Assembly: GCA_964006375.1 (NCBI GenBank)
Contig: OZ023266.1
Coordinates: forward strand, 18,694,090-18,758,089
Length of the DNA stretch: 64,000 bases
Direction: 5' to 3'
Source of the DNA: Tillus elongatus
Taxonomy: Eukaryota; Arthropoda; Insecta; Coleoptera; Cleridae
The notes beneath the pieces were generated by a model. The model did not search any database and had not been told where the DNA came from. It saw only the letters and a list, made by a program, of their open reading frames with translations. Both the position numbers and the translations under genes were made by a program. The stretch's first letter is position 1. Every line of letters begins with the position of its first letter. Of this stretch, positions 12,720-23,994 are shown piece by piece.

Positions 12720-13375
12720 GGAATGGGATGTTTCCGACTGCTTGGAAATTCGCTAATATAATTTGTGTGCCAAAAACAAATCACCCCACAATCGAGTCAA
12801 ACTTTGGGACCGTTAGTATTGTGCACTGTTTTTAAAATTCTTGAAGTGATAGTTGCTGGTCAACTAAATGATTATATTATCTCCAAAAGTATTTTTCCTT
12901 CCAGCAGTCTATATTTGTTGAGAAACAGAGCACTGTCACAGCTCTTTTGTCACTAGCAGTATATTTAACGGCATAGATTCTAAGAAGTTAGCATATGCCA
13001 TGCTGCTGGATTTAGAAAGGTATTTGACCTTCTTGACCATGAATTTTTCCATTCAAATTAAGGTATTTTCCTTTTGGTGATAAGGAATTGGCTTTTTTTA
13101 CATTATATTTCTTTTAAACATCAACGTGTAGTTTGTTGTGGAATGGAGTCAAAATTATGACAGGTGATGCGAGGAATACCTCAGGGGAGTATTCTTGGAC
13201 GTCTCCTTTTTACTTTATATACTGCTGATTTCTATACTTTTATCTTTCATTTCCGTCACCAGTTTTCCTTCTTGCATGTGCATGGCTTAATAAATAGCTT
13301 GAAATATTGTCTACAGTTGTCGATGCCCATAAACTAGTACTAAATGAAAATAATACAGGATTTATGGTATTTGGG
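12720..13375 (+). pseudogene. Jockey-like reverse transcriptase, heavily decayed
   Basis: Reading in three frames recovers RT blocks in order: GMFPTAWKFANIICVPK, VHCFFKILEVIVAGQLNDYI, FVEKQSTVTALLSL, YAMLLDLER.FDLLDH, then the GIPQGSILG block near 13180-13215 and VDAHKLVLNENN near 13320. At least six frame breaks. The polymerase aspartate box could not be found. It joins a PLE-type hammerhead region at about 13376. Confidence 0.7.
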
Positions 13376-13560
13376 GGGATAAATTACCAAATTACCACAA
13401 TACGTTTTTAAAGATCTGACGATCGTTTCACTATCAAAACTAACGTCATTTACTGAATTTCTCATCATCTGGTGACACTAACTTTGTTAGTGAAACGATT
13501 GTCAGATCTATAACTATGTGTTGTGGTAATTTGGGCTCTCCAAGTGTACTTGTCACAAGT
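13376..13560 (+). mobile_element. PLE end segment with inverted hammerhead remnants
   Basis: Two facing hammerhead-like motifs. The right one (about 13466-13508, plus) has CTGGTGA in place of CTGATGA, a stem II CACTAAC/GTTAGTG, GAAA at 13492-13495 and a GTC cleavage triplet ending 13503. The left one (about 13400-13455) is its decayed inverse. The flank GTTGTGGTAATTTGGG is shared with 22.3, 24.2, 52.3 and 58.2 kb. Confidence 0.6.
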
Positions 13561-13615
13561 TCCAATCTTTGCTTAGTGAATTTGGGAGCAATACCAAGGA
13601 AAATATTATGCCCAG

Positions 13616-13795
13616 TTTCACAAAGCTCGATCAAAGATTTAACGGACGGCTGGTTAATCAAAGCTTCAGACGACCAATTACAGCTTTAAACTATTTGGTT
13701 GCCATGGCAAAAACCCGAATCTTAGTCTATGATTAGTCGTCTGAAGCCTTGATCAACTAACCGGCCGTTAAATATTTAATCGAGCTCTGTGAAAC
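13616..13795. repeat. inverted repeat, about 62-bp arms
   Basis: Arms at about 13616-13677 and 13733-13795. The left arm has CTCGATCAAAGATTTAACGG and GCTTCAGACGAC; the right arm is its reverse complement with roughly eight differences. The spacer is about 55 bp. A transcript could fold into a long hairpin. Probably a fold-back or MITE remnant. Confidence 0.7.
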
Positions 13796-13867
13796 TATCT
13801 ATAAACCTTGATAATTGTGCCTTTTACTTAAAAACCACTCATCTATCTCCTGTCAGTATGTGCAAAA

Positions 13868-14189
13868 AGTCTGGATGCAGTAAGTGCGTTATAGTAGTGA
13901 ATTTTCATGACAATATTTTTTAATAGCAAATATGTGTTTTTTCTTCAAGAAAGCAGGCATCTAATTTGGTTACCTGTATAACCTGTATAGTAGAAACAAT
14001 GCGCCATGTTTCATCAAAATACCTTAATTGTTAGAAAATGTACAAAAATATTCGAAAATAAACTTTAAATGTTCCCGAAAAGACTGGTTTCTTCGCCAAC
14101 GAAGCTTATAGGTTAATCGTAAATTGTGCTTTTAAAATTTGAAGCATTTAATGAAAATTCACTACCATAGCGAACTTGCTGCGTTCCGA
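13868..14189 (+). mobile_element. MITE-like element, copy 2
   Basis: Left end AGTCTGGATGCAGTAAGTGC, right end GAACTTGCTGCGTTCCGA. Full length (about 322 bp) with the usual inner landmarks. Directly followed by a family A body. Confidence 0.85.
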
Positions 14190-14860
14190 ATTTCTTTTCT
14201 TACAAACATGCATTATATTTCGATGGAAAATAAAAAATGCAATAACATAAGGCGTGTTCGATTAAAAAAAAAAAGAAAATTTTTATCACCAACCACGTAT
14301 AGCCTGTGATTGTAGAAATATTTTTTTAAGATGTAGCTCAAGTATGTATACAATTTTTCTTCCGTATAATAACGGATAGATTGAGCTTGAGATTTTTTAC
14401 GAGAATACGCCAAAAATTGTACCATTAAACAATAAACTCAATAGATAAAACTACTACCAAAGCATCAAAGAAATGAATTTTCTGGAAATATTTTAGTATA
14501 ATAAATGATAATGACGGTAGAAGCTAAGCTTTCGGGGTTGGTAAAACATTCTTCTTGCAGCATATTCTTTACATTACCCGTATTAGTTGTAGCTTATTTC
14601 CCCAACTGTTGCCAAATTTGACGTTTAAAATCACGTCTTTGACGTTTTGAGGAAACCCTTTTTTTATGCCTAGAGTTTTTTGGTCTTTTCACTTACAGAG
14701 CTAAATTTTGGTAGGTGATTTACTATTAAGGATATAAACCCGCATACCAAATATGGTTGCCCTTACTTTGCTTTTTCTGGAGATACAAAAATTTTCCGAA
14801 AGAAAACAAAAATTTTTCCGGGAAAAACCGGGCCGAAAAACCGGGCCTATTTTTTCTATA
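14190..14860 (-). mobile_element. family A body, no terminal unit
   Basis: Reverse-oriented body with CATAAGGCGTGTTCGAT, GATGTAGCTCAAG, TTGACGTTTTGAGGAA and TTCCGGGAAAAACCGGGC. It stops near 14860 before any TA run. Confidence 0.7.
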
Positions 14861-14997
14861 TTCAACAAGCGTCATGAAGGTAGATAACTATGTGTTTAAT
14901 GTACAAGAACTCAATAAATAACTTAACCTAAATATTTGTTTCGATGCCTGGTGGAGTTGTTAGTAGTGTATTAATGTGCAAAAGTAATTCAAAAAAT

Positions 14998-15452
14998 CTC
15001 TGGACGCAGCAAGTGCGTTATGGTAGCGAATTTTCTTTAAAATATTTTTAATAGCAAATGTCTTTCTTTGATGAAAGCAGGCATCAAACTTGGTTGCCTA
15101 TATAGTAGAAACAATGTACCATATTTCATTCAAATAAATTTATTGTTTGAAAATATATAAACATTTTTCAAAAGTGTAGATGCAGCAAATCTGTTATGGA
15201 AGTGAATTTCCATAAAAATGTTTTTAGTAGCAAATGTGAGCAGGCATCAATCTGATTACCGGTATAGCCTATGTGGTAGACACAATGTACTATATTTTAC
15301 AAAATTACTTATGGTTTGAAAATATACAAAAATTTTCCGAAAATAAACTTAACTGTTGGCAGGTTTCTGAAAACAGTTTTTTGAAAAACGTTCGGGAGCT
15401 AAACTGCAAATTTACCGAAAATTCGCTACCAAAACGCACTTACTGCGTCCAG
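14998..15452 (+). mobile_element. MITE-like elements, two partial copies in tandem
   Basis: A first left end at 14998 (CTCTGGACGCAGCAAGTGC) runs to about 15172. A second, decayed left end (GTAGATGCAGCAAATCTG) begins at about 15175, and one right end (ACGCACTTACTGCGTCCAG) closes at 15452. This looks like a deletion fusion of two neighbours. Confidence 0.7.
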
Positions 15453-15539
15453 TTTTTTTTTCTTACAAACGCATCATATTTCGATAAAAAATGCAAAAAT
15501 GCATTAACGAATTTGTTCTACAAAAATTAGCTAAAAAAA

Positions 15540-15655
15540 TTATGCACACCTACTCACCCCTGGTCCCGTGACTTCGTTGGGGAGTGTGAACAAGAATTAT
15601 TTTTTTGGGGTTTATGGATCCAGGGGGGGGGGGTTAGGCAGGTTTCTTAAAACAG
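15540..15655. repeat. G-run-bearing dispersed repeat (family C), short copy
   Basis: Contains CTGGTCCCGTG, a run of about ten G near 15626-15635, and GCAGGTTTCTTAAAAC. Related to 16720-17275 and 50880-51010. Confidence 0.6.
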
Positions 15656-16399
15656 TGTTTTGAAAAGCGTTCGAGAACTAAACTGCAAATTTACGGAAAA
15701 TTCTCTACCAAAACGCACTTACTGCGTCCAGATTTTTTTCTTATAAACGCATCATATTTCGATAAAAAATGCAAAAATGCATTAATAAATTTGTTCTACG
15801 ATAATTAGCTAAAAAAAAATATAGACCGTTAAACCATAAACTTCACTAAACCTACAAATAAATATCCAAAAAGCCACCAAACTTAACTAAACTGACAGCT
15901 AAAGCATCAGAGAAAGGGTCTATTTGAAATGAATATTCTGTAAATATTTTAGTAAAATGAAGGGCAATGACGGTTGAATCTGAAACTTAAGGGTTTGCAG
16001 AACATTTTTCTTGCAACATTTTCTTTTCACAAACAGTATTTGTTTCACATTCTTTGCTTAAACATTGCCAATTTTGAAGTTTAAAATTGCGAGTTTGACG
16101 TTTTGCAGAAAACTCCAAAATTTGTTACTTAACTGCCCATAACTTCTTTGTCTTTACAGCTAGGGACCTAAATTTTGGTACAGAGTTCACTATTTATAAT
16201 ACAAATACGCGTACTATATTTGGTTGCCCTTACTTTTTTTATTTCCGGAAATATGAATTTTTTTATAAAGAAAATACAAAATTTTCCGGGAAAACCTGGT
16301 CCGATTTTCCTGGATAACGAACTTATCCAAGCCACTTGCAAAAGGAAGGTACTCTGCAAATTTTATTAAGATCGGTCCATTATTTTTTGAGTTATCAGT

Positions 16400-16485
<86 letters not shown>
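15656..16485 (-). mobile_element. family A repeat, reverse, with MITE-type end
   Basis: MITE right end (ACGCACTTACTGCGTCCAG) near 15713-15731, the body from about 15820 with CAAATTTTGTTACTTAAC and TTCCGGGAAAACCTGGTC, then a TA run at 16402-16485. The terminal unit is missing. Confidence 0.7.
16402..16485. repeat. (TA)n microsatellite
   Basis: Pure TA run of about 84 bp closing a family A copy. Confidence 0.98.
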
Positions 16486-16486
<1 letters not shown>

Positions 16487-16509
16487 CACAGATCTCCCCA
16501 TAAGCAAAT

Positions 16510-17275
16510 TAAAAAAAAAATTCGCTAAAAGTCAATGGAAAGTAGAGATAAACTTTCCTTCTTTTCTTTTCCAAAACAAGTAAAAACAAAGTATTGGGTA
16601 AATTTGCAGATGAGCTCACGGAAGGTTTTTAGAAAAAAACTTCAAGTAGAAACAAGAGCGAACAAAACAGCTCAACCGGACCTTTCTCCCATTTGCCGTT
16701 ATCCCATTTTGCAACTACCGCTCCTTAAAATCATTTTTATCACGCAGAGAATCCCTATTAGCCACAGGTACCGTAATTTTCTTGGGGGTTGTTCACAAGA
16801 AATTTGTCTTGTGGTTTACGCATTGAGGGTGGTTGTAGGCATGCAGAAGGCGAAGAAAGACCGTCCGTGTTTTAGGGGTGTCAGCCGGTGTGGGACAAGG
16901 GTAGGGATGGATTGAGTCTTCGTACTTCACGGTTTTCCTTCTCCCTCTGCATGCATACAACCACCTTGAATGCGTAAACTACAAGAAAAATTTCTTGGGA
17001 ACAACTCCCAAGAAGGTTACGGGACCTGCGGCGAATAGAAGTTATGTGCGGGGTAAACAGGATTTTACGGAGGTATAGCTGCGAAATGGAATAAAGACAA
17101 CCTAAATAGGTCCTGCTAAGCTGTTTTTTTTTCTCGTATTTTTCCTTTCTTCTTCCCCGCCCATCACCCATATTCACTCCTGGTTCCGTTGTTTTCTTGA
17201 GGGTTGTTTGCAAGAAAATTTTCTTGTGGTTTATGCATCCAGGAGGGGGGGGGGGGTTCTAAGCATCTTTCTGAA
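16510..17275. repeat. family C dispersed repeat, imperfect inverted organisation
   Basis: Two inverted halves share CTTGTGGTTTACGCAT (near 16808) and its inverse near 16965-16985. The right end has CTTGTGGTTTATGCATCC and a run of about twelve G near 17245-17257. ORFs on both strands (16535-16915 plus, 16881-17213 minus) show no known domain and are probably by-products of the repeat. Origin unknown. Confidence 0.5.
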
Positions 17276-18040
17276 CAAAAATTCTAAAAGGCCTTCGTGA
17301 GCTCACCTGCAAGGATTATTATATGTTTATTATTATTAATTAGTATTAATTTACTTATTGGGCTATCAAAATTTACTATTGTTTTAAAATTAAATAGATT
17401 ATGAGTTTTTTGCCTAGAAATTAAGTGTTAAAATTATAAACCTACTATTTTGTATGTGTACAAATACATACTACCTAAATATTATAAACCTAAATAATTA
17501 ACTTATTGTGGTTAGTTGCATGTTATTAGATGAGGCATATCTACTAAAATAGGTAAGTAAACTATTAAAACAACAAAAAACCTAGGTTGCGGTTCAGAAT
17601 AAAAACATTCTGTCCAATTTGAGGTATTATGAATTTACAATTTCATAAATATTGATCAAATTTTTCGATCTTTTTCAAGCTAAACCAATTAATTGGGTTC
17701 ATTAATTTGAAATCGTCTAATATCCTAAAACTTCAATGCTATATGTTACTATGTGAAAGAAATCTTAATTTTAACTTATTATTAAATATTTAATCTTGTT
17801 ATAATCTAAAAAGAACATGAGTTTGAAAAGACGAACCTAAAAATGCTGCATGATTTCAATATTCAATGCACTACTTTTCCACTAGATTTAAATTGGGAAT
17901 ACATGTGACGTATTCCCGCTTTAATTTCTATTTGGTCAAGAGTTGCCATGTAACCTTTAAACCTAGAACGTAGTGTAATTCAATCAATTTTAACAATTTA
18001 TTGTAAATGCCTTTCAAGTCCCAGAGAAAAAATGCAACGG
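17276..18040. other. AT-rich intronic stretch, nothing recognised
   Basis: No transposon signature, ORF, hairpin or long microsatellite seen. Could be original intron sequence. Confidence 0.4.
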
Positions 18041-18043
18041 CAT

Positions 18044-18327
18044 TATGTAACATTGTGTGATATACCACAGGGCCGCCATCTCGGTGCAGAACCGGGTAGT
18101 TTGTTGCCACGACAGCTCCAAATAACACACAATTTTATAAAATACCAACTACACAACTTTGTATATTGTGAAGAAATGGGCCAGGGTTGACAATTCACAA
18201 AATGGTTAGTTGGTTGTACACAGTCTCTATTTGATAATATTTTGTCTTATTTGGAGCTGTCGTGACAACATACTACCTGGTTTCGCACCGAGATGGCGAC
18301 CCTGTCATACATCTCACAATGTTCTAA
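18044..18327. repeat. inverted repeat, about 80-bp arms with 120-bp spacer
   Basis: Arms at about 18044-18126 and 18246-18327. Core of the left arm: GCCGCCATCTCGGTGC, then TTGCCACGACAGCTCC. The right arm is its reverse complement with about ten differences. A fold-back element or MITE remnant; also a plausible RNA hairpin. Confidence 0.75.
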
Positions 18328-18376
18328 GAGGCTGGCTACCGCACAGCCGTATTACTTTATATGTGTGTTCTCTCTG

Positions 18377-18437
18377 TAATTAGTATACCGTACTAAAGAG
18401 CTCTAATTAGAGCGAAACCGATCTGCGGTACTAATTA
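18377..18437. promoter_or_regulatory. cluster of three TAATTA homeodomain sites
   Basis: TAATTA at 18377-18382, 18404-18409 and 18432-18437, two preceded by C and one by G, spaced 27 and 28 bp start to start. TAATTA is the core bound by many Gln50 homeodomains, including NK1-class proteins, so auto- or cross-regulation of slouch is possible. Chance occurrence is not excluded in AT-rich DNA. Confidence 0.35.
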
Positions 18438-18701
18438 TGGTGAGAATACATCTAGCCTCACAGACATGATTTAAGTTAGGCAAAACTCTCTTATCGCCTC
18501 ATTAGACCCATATGAACAATATAGTTAGAAATAAATAACAAATTTTCCATAAATAGCACGGGTCCACTTCTCTTCATTTTCTTGTTCAGGCTGCTATCGT
18601 CCTGATTAGTGGCTCTCTTTTTTTTTTCAAAGACGGTGCAATGACACCACGGCGTTTTTTCAATAGCTGGTAATGAAACTTTAATTACAGGGACAAAACA
18701 G

Positions 18702-21700
18702 TGTTTTTTTTTATTTCAACAAGACACCACGAGGGCTTACAGCCTAAATACTATCGTACCGTGGCTGTCGACAAGGAGGAAAGATGCAACTTGTTAATTC
18801 TGGACTTGAAGGTTTGGAGGTTTGGAGGAGAAGGAAAAACATGTGCCGGCAAGGAATTCCACAACTTGGAAGTCCTCGGTACAAAAGAGCAGGCATAACA
18901 AGATGTTCTATGTCTGGTGACCTGGACAGTAAAAGGGTGCATTCGCTCTGTTCCCTGGTAGAGCTGTTGAGGGCAGCAGGTGGAGGAACTATGAAAGAAA
19001 GCTCCTCTGAGCAGTGCCCGTGCAGATATCTATAAAAGAGAGAGAGACGTCACCAACGGCAGGTCGGTGGGCAAGGGATGGCAGCCTTTGGGTGAGGGTA
19101 GGGTCACTGATGAGACGTATAGCTCTCTTCTGAATGGAGTCTAGGATAGCGAGTGTAGAAGCGGCAGCAGCACCCCAGATGTGGCAGCAGTATTCGAGGT
19201 TTGGTCTTATTTGTGAAGTATATAAGGTATAGAGATTAGCTGGTGAAAAGTAATTGCGAGCCCGGAAGAGGAAACCAAACTTCTCAGCAGCCGCTTCTGC
19301 AATTGATGTAACATGTTGGTGCCAATTGAGATTTCGATCCACAGAGATGCCAACAAGTGAAAAGGACTCATTAGTTTGAATAACTTGGTTGTTTATTTTG
19401 ATGGGTCTAGGGCTGGTGTATCTCTTAAGAGAAAGAAAGCAAGACTGTGATTTGGTGGGGTTGAATTGTACAAGATTTCTACTTCCTCAGTCTAACATTT
19501 TTTGGAGATCCACGAAGATAGAACCCTCCATGAGTCTGCGATCCTAATCCAATTGGGCTAAAGAGACAGGCTTAGAATATTGTATGTTTGAGCGGAGGGT
19601 GCTATCGTCCGCGTAACTGTGAACTGGGTTGGTGGTGCTAGAGAGGAGGTCATTGATGTGGAGAAGAAACAAAGTAGGGGCTAAAGCTAAACCTTGAGGA
19701 ACTCCTGCATTAATTGGATACAGTTTAGAGGAATGGCCATCCACGACAACAGAAATGCTCTGGCTGGAGAGGAAATTTGCTGTCCACGTACAGAGTTTTG
19801 GTGGTAGGCCATAGGCCGGTAGTTTATTAAGCAGCGCTGCGTGCCAGACCTGGTCGAATACTTTGGATATGTCTAGAGCGACAATCTGGGATTCACCGTG
19901 TAGTTCCATAGACTAATTCCAATATTCTTGGGTGACAAAGGAAAGGAGGTCGGCAGTTGATCTGCGCTGACGGAATCCATACTGTCTGTCGTGGATTAGA
20001 CTGTGTTTTTCAAGAAATTTTAGTAATTCGGTCTTTATATACTTTTCCATCATTTTAGAGATGACTGAAAGTAGAGAAATAGACCTGTAGTTGCTAGGAA
20101 GCGCTTTGGATCCTTTCTTGGGGACGGGTTGTACTCGAGCAGTTTTCCAGTTACTAGGGAATATGCCTCTATTGTAAGATGTCTGAAACAGACGAGTCAG
20201 GACATGAGCAAGTTCTGGTGCGCATTTTTTGAGAACAATTGCTGGGATCTCGTCAAGGCCAGAGGCTTTCCTGGTATTAAGATAAGAGAGCATCTTTCGT
20301 ACCTTTTTAGATTTGATAATAATATCCGTCATTTTATGCGCGACATTGGGGACTGTTGGTGGTTGAACATTTGGAAGTGGGTTGAGAGTAGAATTGCCGG
20401 CAAACAACGAGGCAAAAAGCTCAGCCTTGCCCAGGACGGTAGAAACAATTTCATCCCCTGAGACATGAGGTGGGAACGTGTTCTTGCAAAAATTATTCCC
20501 AATAGATTTAGCAAGAGTCCAGAAGGGTTTGCTGCCGCTGGCGCTTAAGAAGACTGTGTTTTTTTGTGTGGTTATTAAGAGTTTTTTGCAACAGAAAGAA
20601 TGCGGACATAGCGGTTTCTTGCGTCGTTAAATGCTTGACTGTTTTCTTGACTGGGATTGTGTAAAAGGTTTTTGTGAGCTTTGACCTTTTCAAGCCTGGC
20701 TTGTCACAGTATTTAGAGAACCAGGGCTTTTGTGTGGCTATAGAGGTTTTCTGTGTACGTGGAATAAATAATTCCATGCCAGCTTGGATAATTTCGGTGA
20801 CGTTTTGTGAGATATCAGAGGGGTCAGGATGAGAGAAGAAGACATGACGCCCATGGAAATGAGGAAAAGTAATCTCGATACTTGGGTGTAATGACTGTGT
20901 GACCTCGGGTTACATTGCGCAGGAAGCAGTGACCATGCCGTGGTCTAAGCGACCCAGGGGGCGATGACTGATATCTTATAGCAGTCGGGATTTGTAGTAA
21001 GAAGGAGATCCAAGGGATTTGAGCTGTGTTTTGGGTGGAGAGGAAAGTAAGCAGGTTGCTGAACCATATTGGCTAAAGAATTGCTGACTGCAAAGGCCTC
21101 CGCTGCTCTTCCCTGTGGATCGGTTTTTGAAGATCCTAGCCATTCCTTATTATGGACATTGAAGTTACCAAGAATAGTGACCTCAAAGGAAGGATATTCA
21201 GAAATCAGATGGTCGGCTTTTCCAGAAAAGTAGTTAAAGAGCTGGACAAAGTTGTTGTCAGAAGGTGACCGGTAAATGCAACAGATGCATTAGTTGCAGC
21301 CATGAGAGAGAGTTTTATCCATAGTATGTCTTTTCTTCCAGCTTCTAAATTGGGTAGTCTGGTGCAGGGTAGATTGCTACGGACGTACGCGCACACGGCT
21401 CCATGCAATCTAAAAGAAGTAAGGAGCTCATACGCCGGGAAATTAAGGTGATTAGTGGCTGTTTTGACACTAATTTGAGTTTCGGTGAGGAAGAGGAGTT
21501 GGGGCCTATTAGCCTGGAGGAAAGGGTGGACGGAGTTCAAGTTAGAATTTAGGCCACATATATTCAAGAAGGATATGTTAAATCTTGATACTGGCGCCCC
21601 CTGTACACCCCTCTCCCGGAGATCCGAATGGATGGGTATTTTACCTCCGGAATCTTTTGTACAAGGAGGGGCCATCATCATTTTTGCTTATAAGCGAAAC

Positions 21701-21765
21701 CGACTCATACACCAGAACCGGAAACGTCCGTTGGGACTTCATCGGCCTTTGATGTAAGGGGTGGT
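18702..21765 (-). pseudogene. CR1/Jockey-group non-LTR retrotransposon, nearly full length
   Basis: About 3.06 kb, read right to left. The 5' UTR lies at 21690-21765. An endonuclease part (21681-21205) has FNISFLNICGLNSN and LLFLTETQIS. A linker follows (20777-20508). RT blocks lie at 20407-19913 (RKASGLDEIPAIVLKKC, NWKTARVQPVPKKGSKALP, QYGFRQRRSTADLLSFVT) and 19909-19544 (DISKVFDQVWH, GVPQG, YADDSTL with an intact YADD). The C-terminal region (19342-18751) has NLEYCCHIWG and TSKLWNSLPAHVF. The 3' end closes in a short poly-A (poly-T on plus, 18702-18711). Several frame breaks, so not autonomous now. The exact clade name is uncertain. Confidence 0.85.
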
Positions 21766-21820
21766 ACTTCATCGGGCCTGAAAAAAATCCTTTACTATCA
21801 CGTAAAGGAAAAGTACACTA

Positions 21821-22137
21821 TCATTAGTGGCTGTTTTGGCACTGATTTGAGTTTCTGTCAGGAAGAGGTGTTGGGGCCTATTAGCCTGGAGTAAATGGTG
21901 GACAAAGTTCAGGTTAGAATTAAGGCCACATATATTTGAGAAGGATATGTAAAATCTTGATGCTGGCGCCCCCTGTACACCCCTCTCCCGGAGATCCGAA
22001 TGGAGGGGTATTTTATCTCCGGAATCTTTTGTACAAGGAGGAGGCATCAATATTTTTGCTTATAATGGAAACCGACTCATACACCAGAACCGGAAACGTC
22101 CGTTGGGACTTCATCGGCCTTTGATGTAAGGGGTGGT
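21821..22137 (-). mobile_element. 5' fragment of the same CR1/Jockey-group family, flanked by direct repeats
   Basis: Repeats the 5' UTR and first endonuclease codons of the neighbouring element (CTKDSG, SDLRERGVQGAP, ICGLNSNLN), about 90% alike, then stops at AKTATND. It is flanked by AAAGGAAAAGTACACTA on both sides (about 21803-21819 and 22138-22154). It has a normal 5' end but lacks the 3' end and poly-A, the opposite of usual 5' truncation. Confidence 0.7.
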
Positions 22138-22279
22138 AAAGGAAAAGTACACTACCACCTACCATATTGTAAGTATACCACACCAGCCAGCTATTAAAGA
22201 GCTGACCAGCTCTAGAACTTTGGATACCTTAATTGAGGCAGCTGTTCGTGATTCCTTGTCAACTAATACATAAATACTA

Positions 22280-22400
22280 TTTCTCATCCGTCTGATGATG
22301 CTAACTTTGTCAGCAAAATGGGCATTAGGTCTAAAAGAATAGTTGTGGTGAATTGAGATATCTAACCTCTAACATGTACTTAAAAATATATGTCTGTGAC
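22280..22400 (+). mobile_element. PLE end segment with decayed hammerhead motif
   Basis: CTGATGA at 22292-22298 with TGCTAACTTTGTCAGCA as stem II. The GAAA box has become AAAA and the cleavage GTC has become ATT, so it should be inactive. The flank AGTTGTGGTGAATTGAG matches the other copies. Confidence 0.55.
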
Positions 22401-22850
22401 GATTATAAAACCAATTCGCATTTGGAATGCCACTTTGGTATTTCCACCGTCAAACAAGTCTAGATAATTAAATAATAATGTACTAACTGTATGCTTAACG
22501 TCCATAGCTGTTTCGTTTAAACTCAAACAACAATACTTTGTAATTAGAAAAGCATCTGGCTATTTAAATAATTTAATAAAGTAGCAATAGAGAACGGAGA
22601 CTCAATGGCACACTCATTATTAATACATCTGCTTAAAACTGGTGCTGTACCAGCTAAACCAAAGGATTAATTACAAAGTTCACGGCTTGCTAACGAGTCC
22701 TGAGGCAATTACGCTAAGGCTGTTAATTACTCGTCCCGCTTTCGTTATTCCGGCTGGTTATGTCGTACCCCCGGAGTCGTCCGGATTTCCCGGACTCCAT
22801 ACCAACTAACACCAAGTCTCTACTTACTGAATGTTAAGATGCCGGAGTTG
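22401..22850. promoter_or_regulatory. low-repeat intronic stretch, candidate enhancer
   Basis: No repeat family member seen. Contains CTATTTAAATAAT (close to a MEF2-type site), GCAATTACGC and TGTTAATTACTCG. It has a GC-richer 3' part (CCCCCGGAGTCGTCCGG) unlike the surrounding DNA. Inferred from composition and position in the slouch intron only. Confidence 0.3.
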
Positions 22851-23127
22851 GAAAGTTTCCTAAAGTATTTATGGCTGAGGTGTTTCGCTCTCAACTGTCT
22901 AATGAGAGTATACGTGCTCTCAAACTGTTTGCTATTGTTGAAATTGTTTTGAGATATTCTGGAAGCCTCCAGCAGTCTGGTGTTAGGGAGACTTCTGAAT
23001 TAACAATTGTCGTTAGCCAAAGAAGCATTCCCCATAATTAAAATACAAGGTTTATTGAAAATATATTACCACAAGGTGTGACTCCTTGATTACAAAGCAT
23101 CTGCAAGAAAAGCGAGATCTGCAACCC

Positions 23128-23194
23128 AAAAAGTCCAGACGCAGCAAGTGTGTTATAGTAGCGAATTTTTATAGAAATAATCTATGTCTTACGG

Positions 23195-23198
<4 letters not shown>
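23128..23198 (+). mobile_element. MITE-like left end, truncated
   Basis: AGTCCAGACGCAGCAAGTGT and GTAGCGAATTTTTATAG, then the copy breaks off at a (TA)n run. The inner part and right end are missing. Confidence 0.65.

Positions 23199-23256
<58 letters not shown>
23199..23256. repeat. (TA)n microsatellite
   Basis: TA run of about 57 bp, running into imperfect ATTTATTTATA. Confidence 0.97.
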
Positions 23257-23260
<4 letters not shown>

Positions 23261-23570
23261 TATATATTTATTTATTTATATATACTTTGGCTGGTTTCTA
23301 GGCGATAAAGTATCCTTGTTTTAATCCTTAATAGATTAATAGTTTGATAAGAGAGAAAGGGAAAAAACATTTAAAAAATGGGGAAAACAAGAAAAAAAGA
23401 GATAAAAGGAAAAAGGGAAATAAAAGTGCAACAAGATAAAAGATAAAATTATATATATTTTTATTAAACGTTCCATATTTGCTGCAACACTGAATTTACG
23501 AAAGTTTACGGTGAATGGGACAGTAGATGCATCTTCCGAAGCCATCCCATATTCTTTGTGCATAGGTACC

Positions 23571-23695
<125 letters not shown>

Positions 23696-23994
23696 CGAGT
23701 GGAAAAATTATAAAATAAATTCATTAAAATTTGAGCGATTTGTAGTCTGCATTTTAAATATGACGTCTTCGACATTTTGTTTAAATTACAAACTCCTTTT
23801 TCTAATAGATCGTCGAATTGTCTACAGTGTACCATCAAAATTTTGATAGCTCACATTGTTAAATTTTCGAATTTGAAAAATGGAAAATATAAACTCTATT
23901 CATAATAACAATCAAAAGATAAAGGCTCTTATTCCACAAATTAAAGTATTGTTTTTTTAAAATATAATGTCGAAATGCAGTCCACCGATTTCTT

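Noticed and set aside
16535..17213. Overlapping ORFs on both strands as host genes
   Set aside because: They lie in an inverted dispersed repeat, lack domains and are not supported by splice signals.
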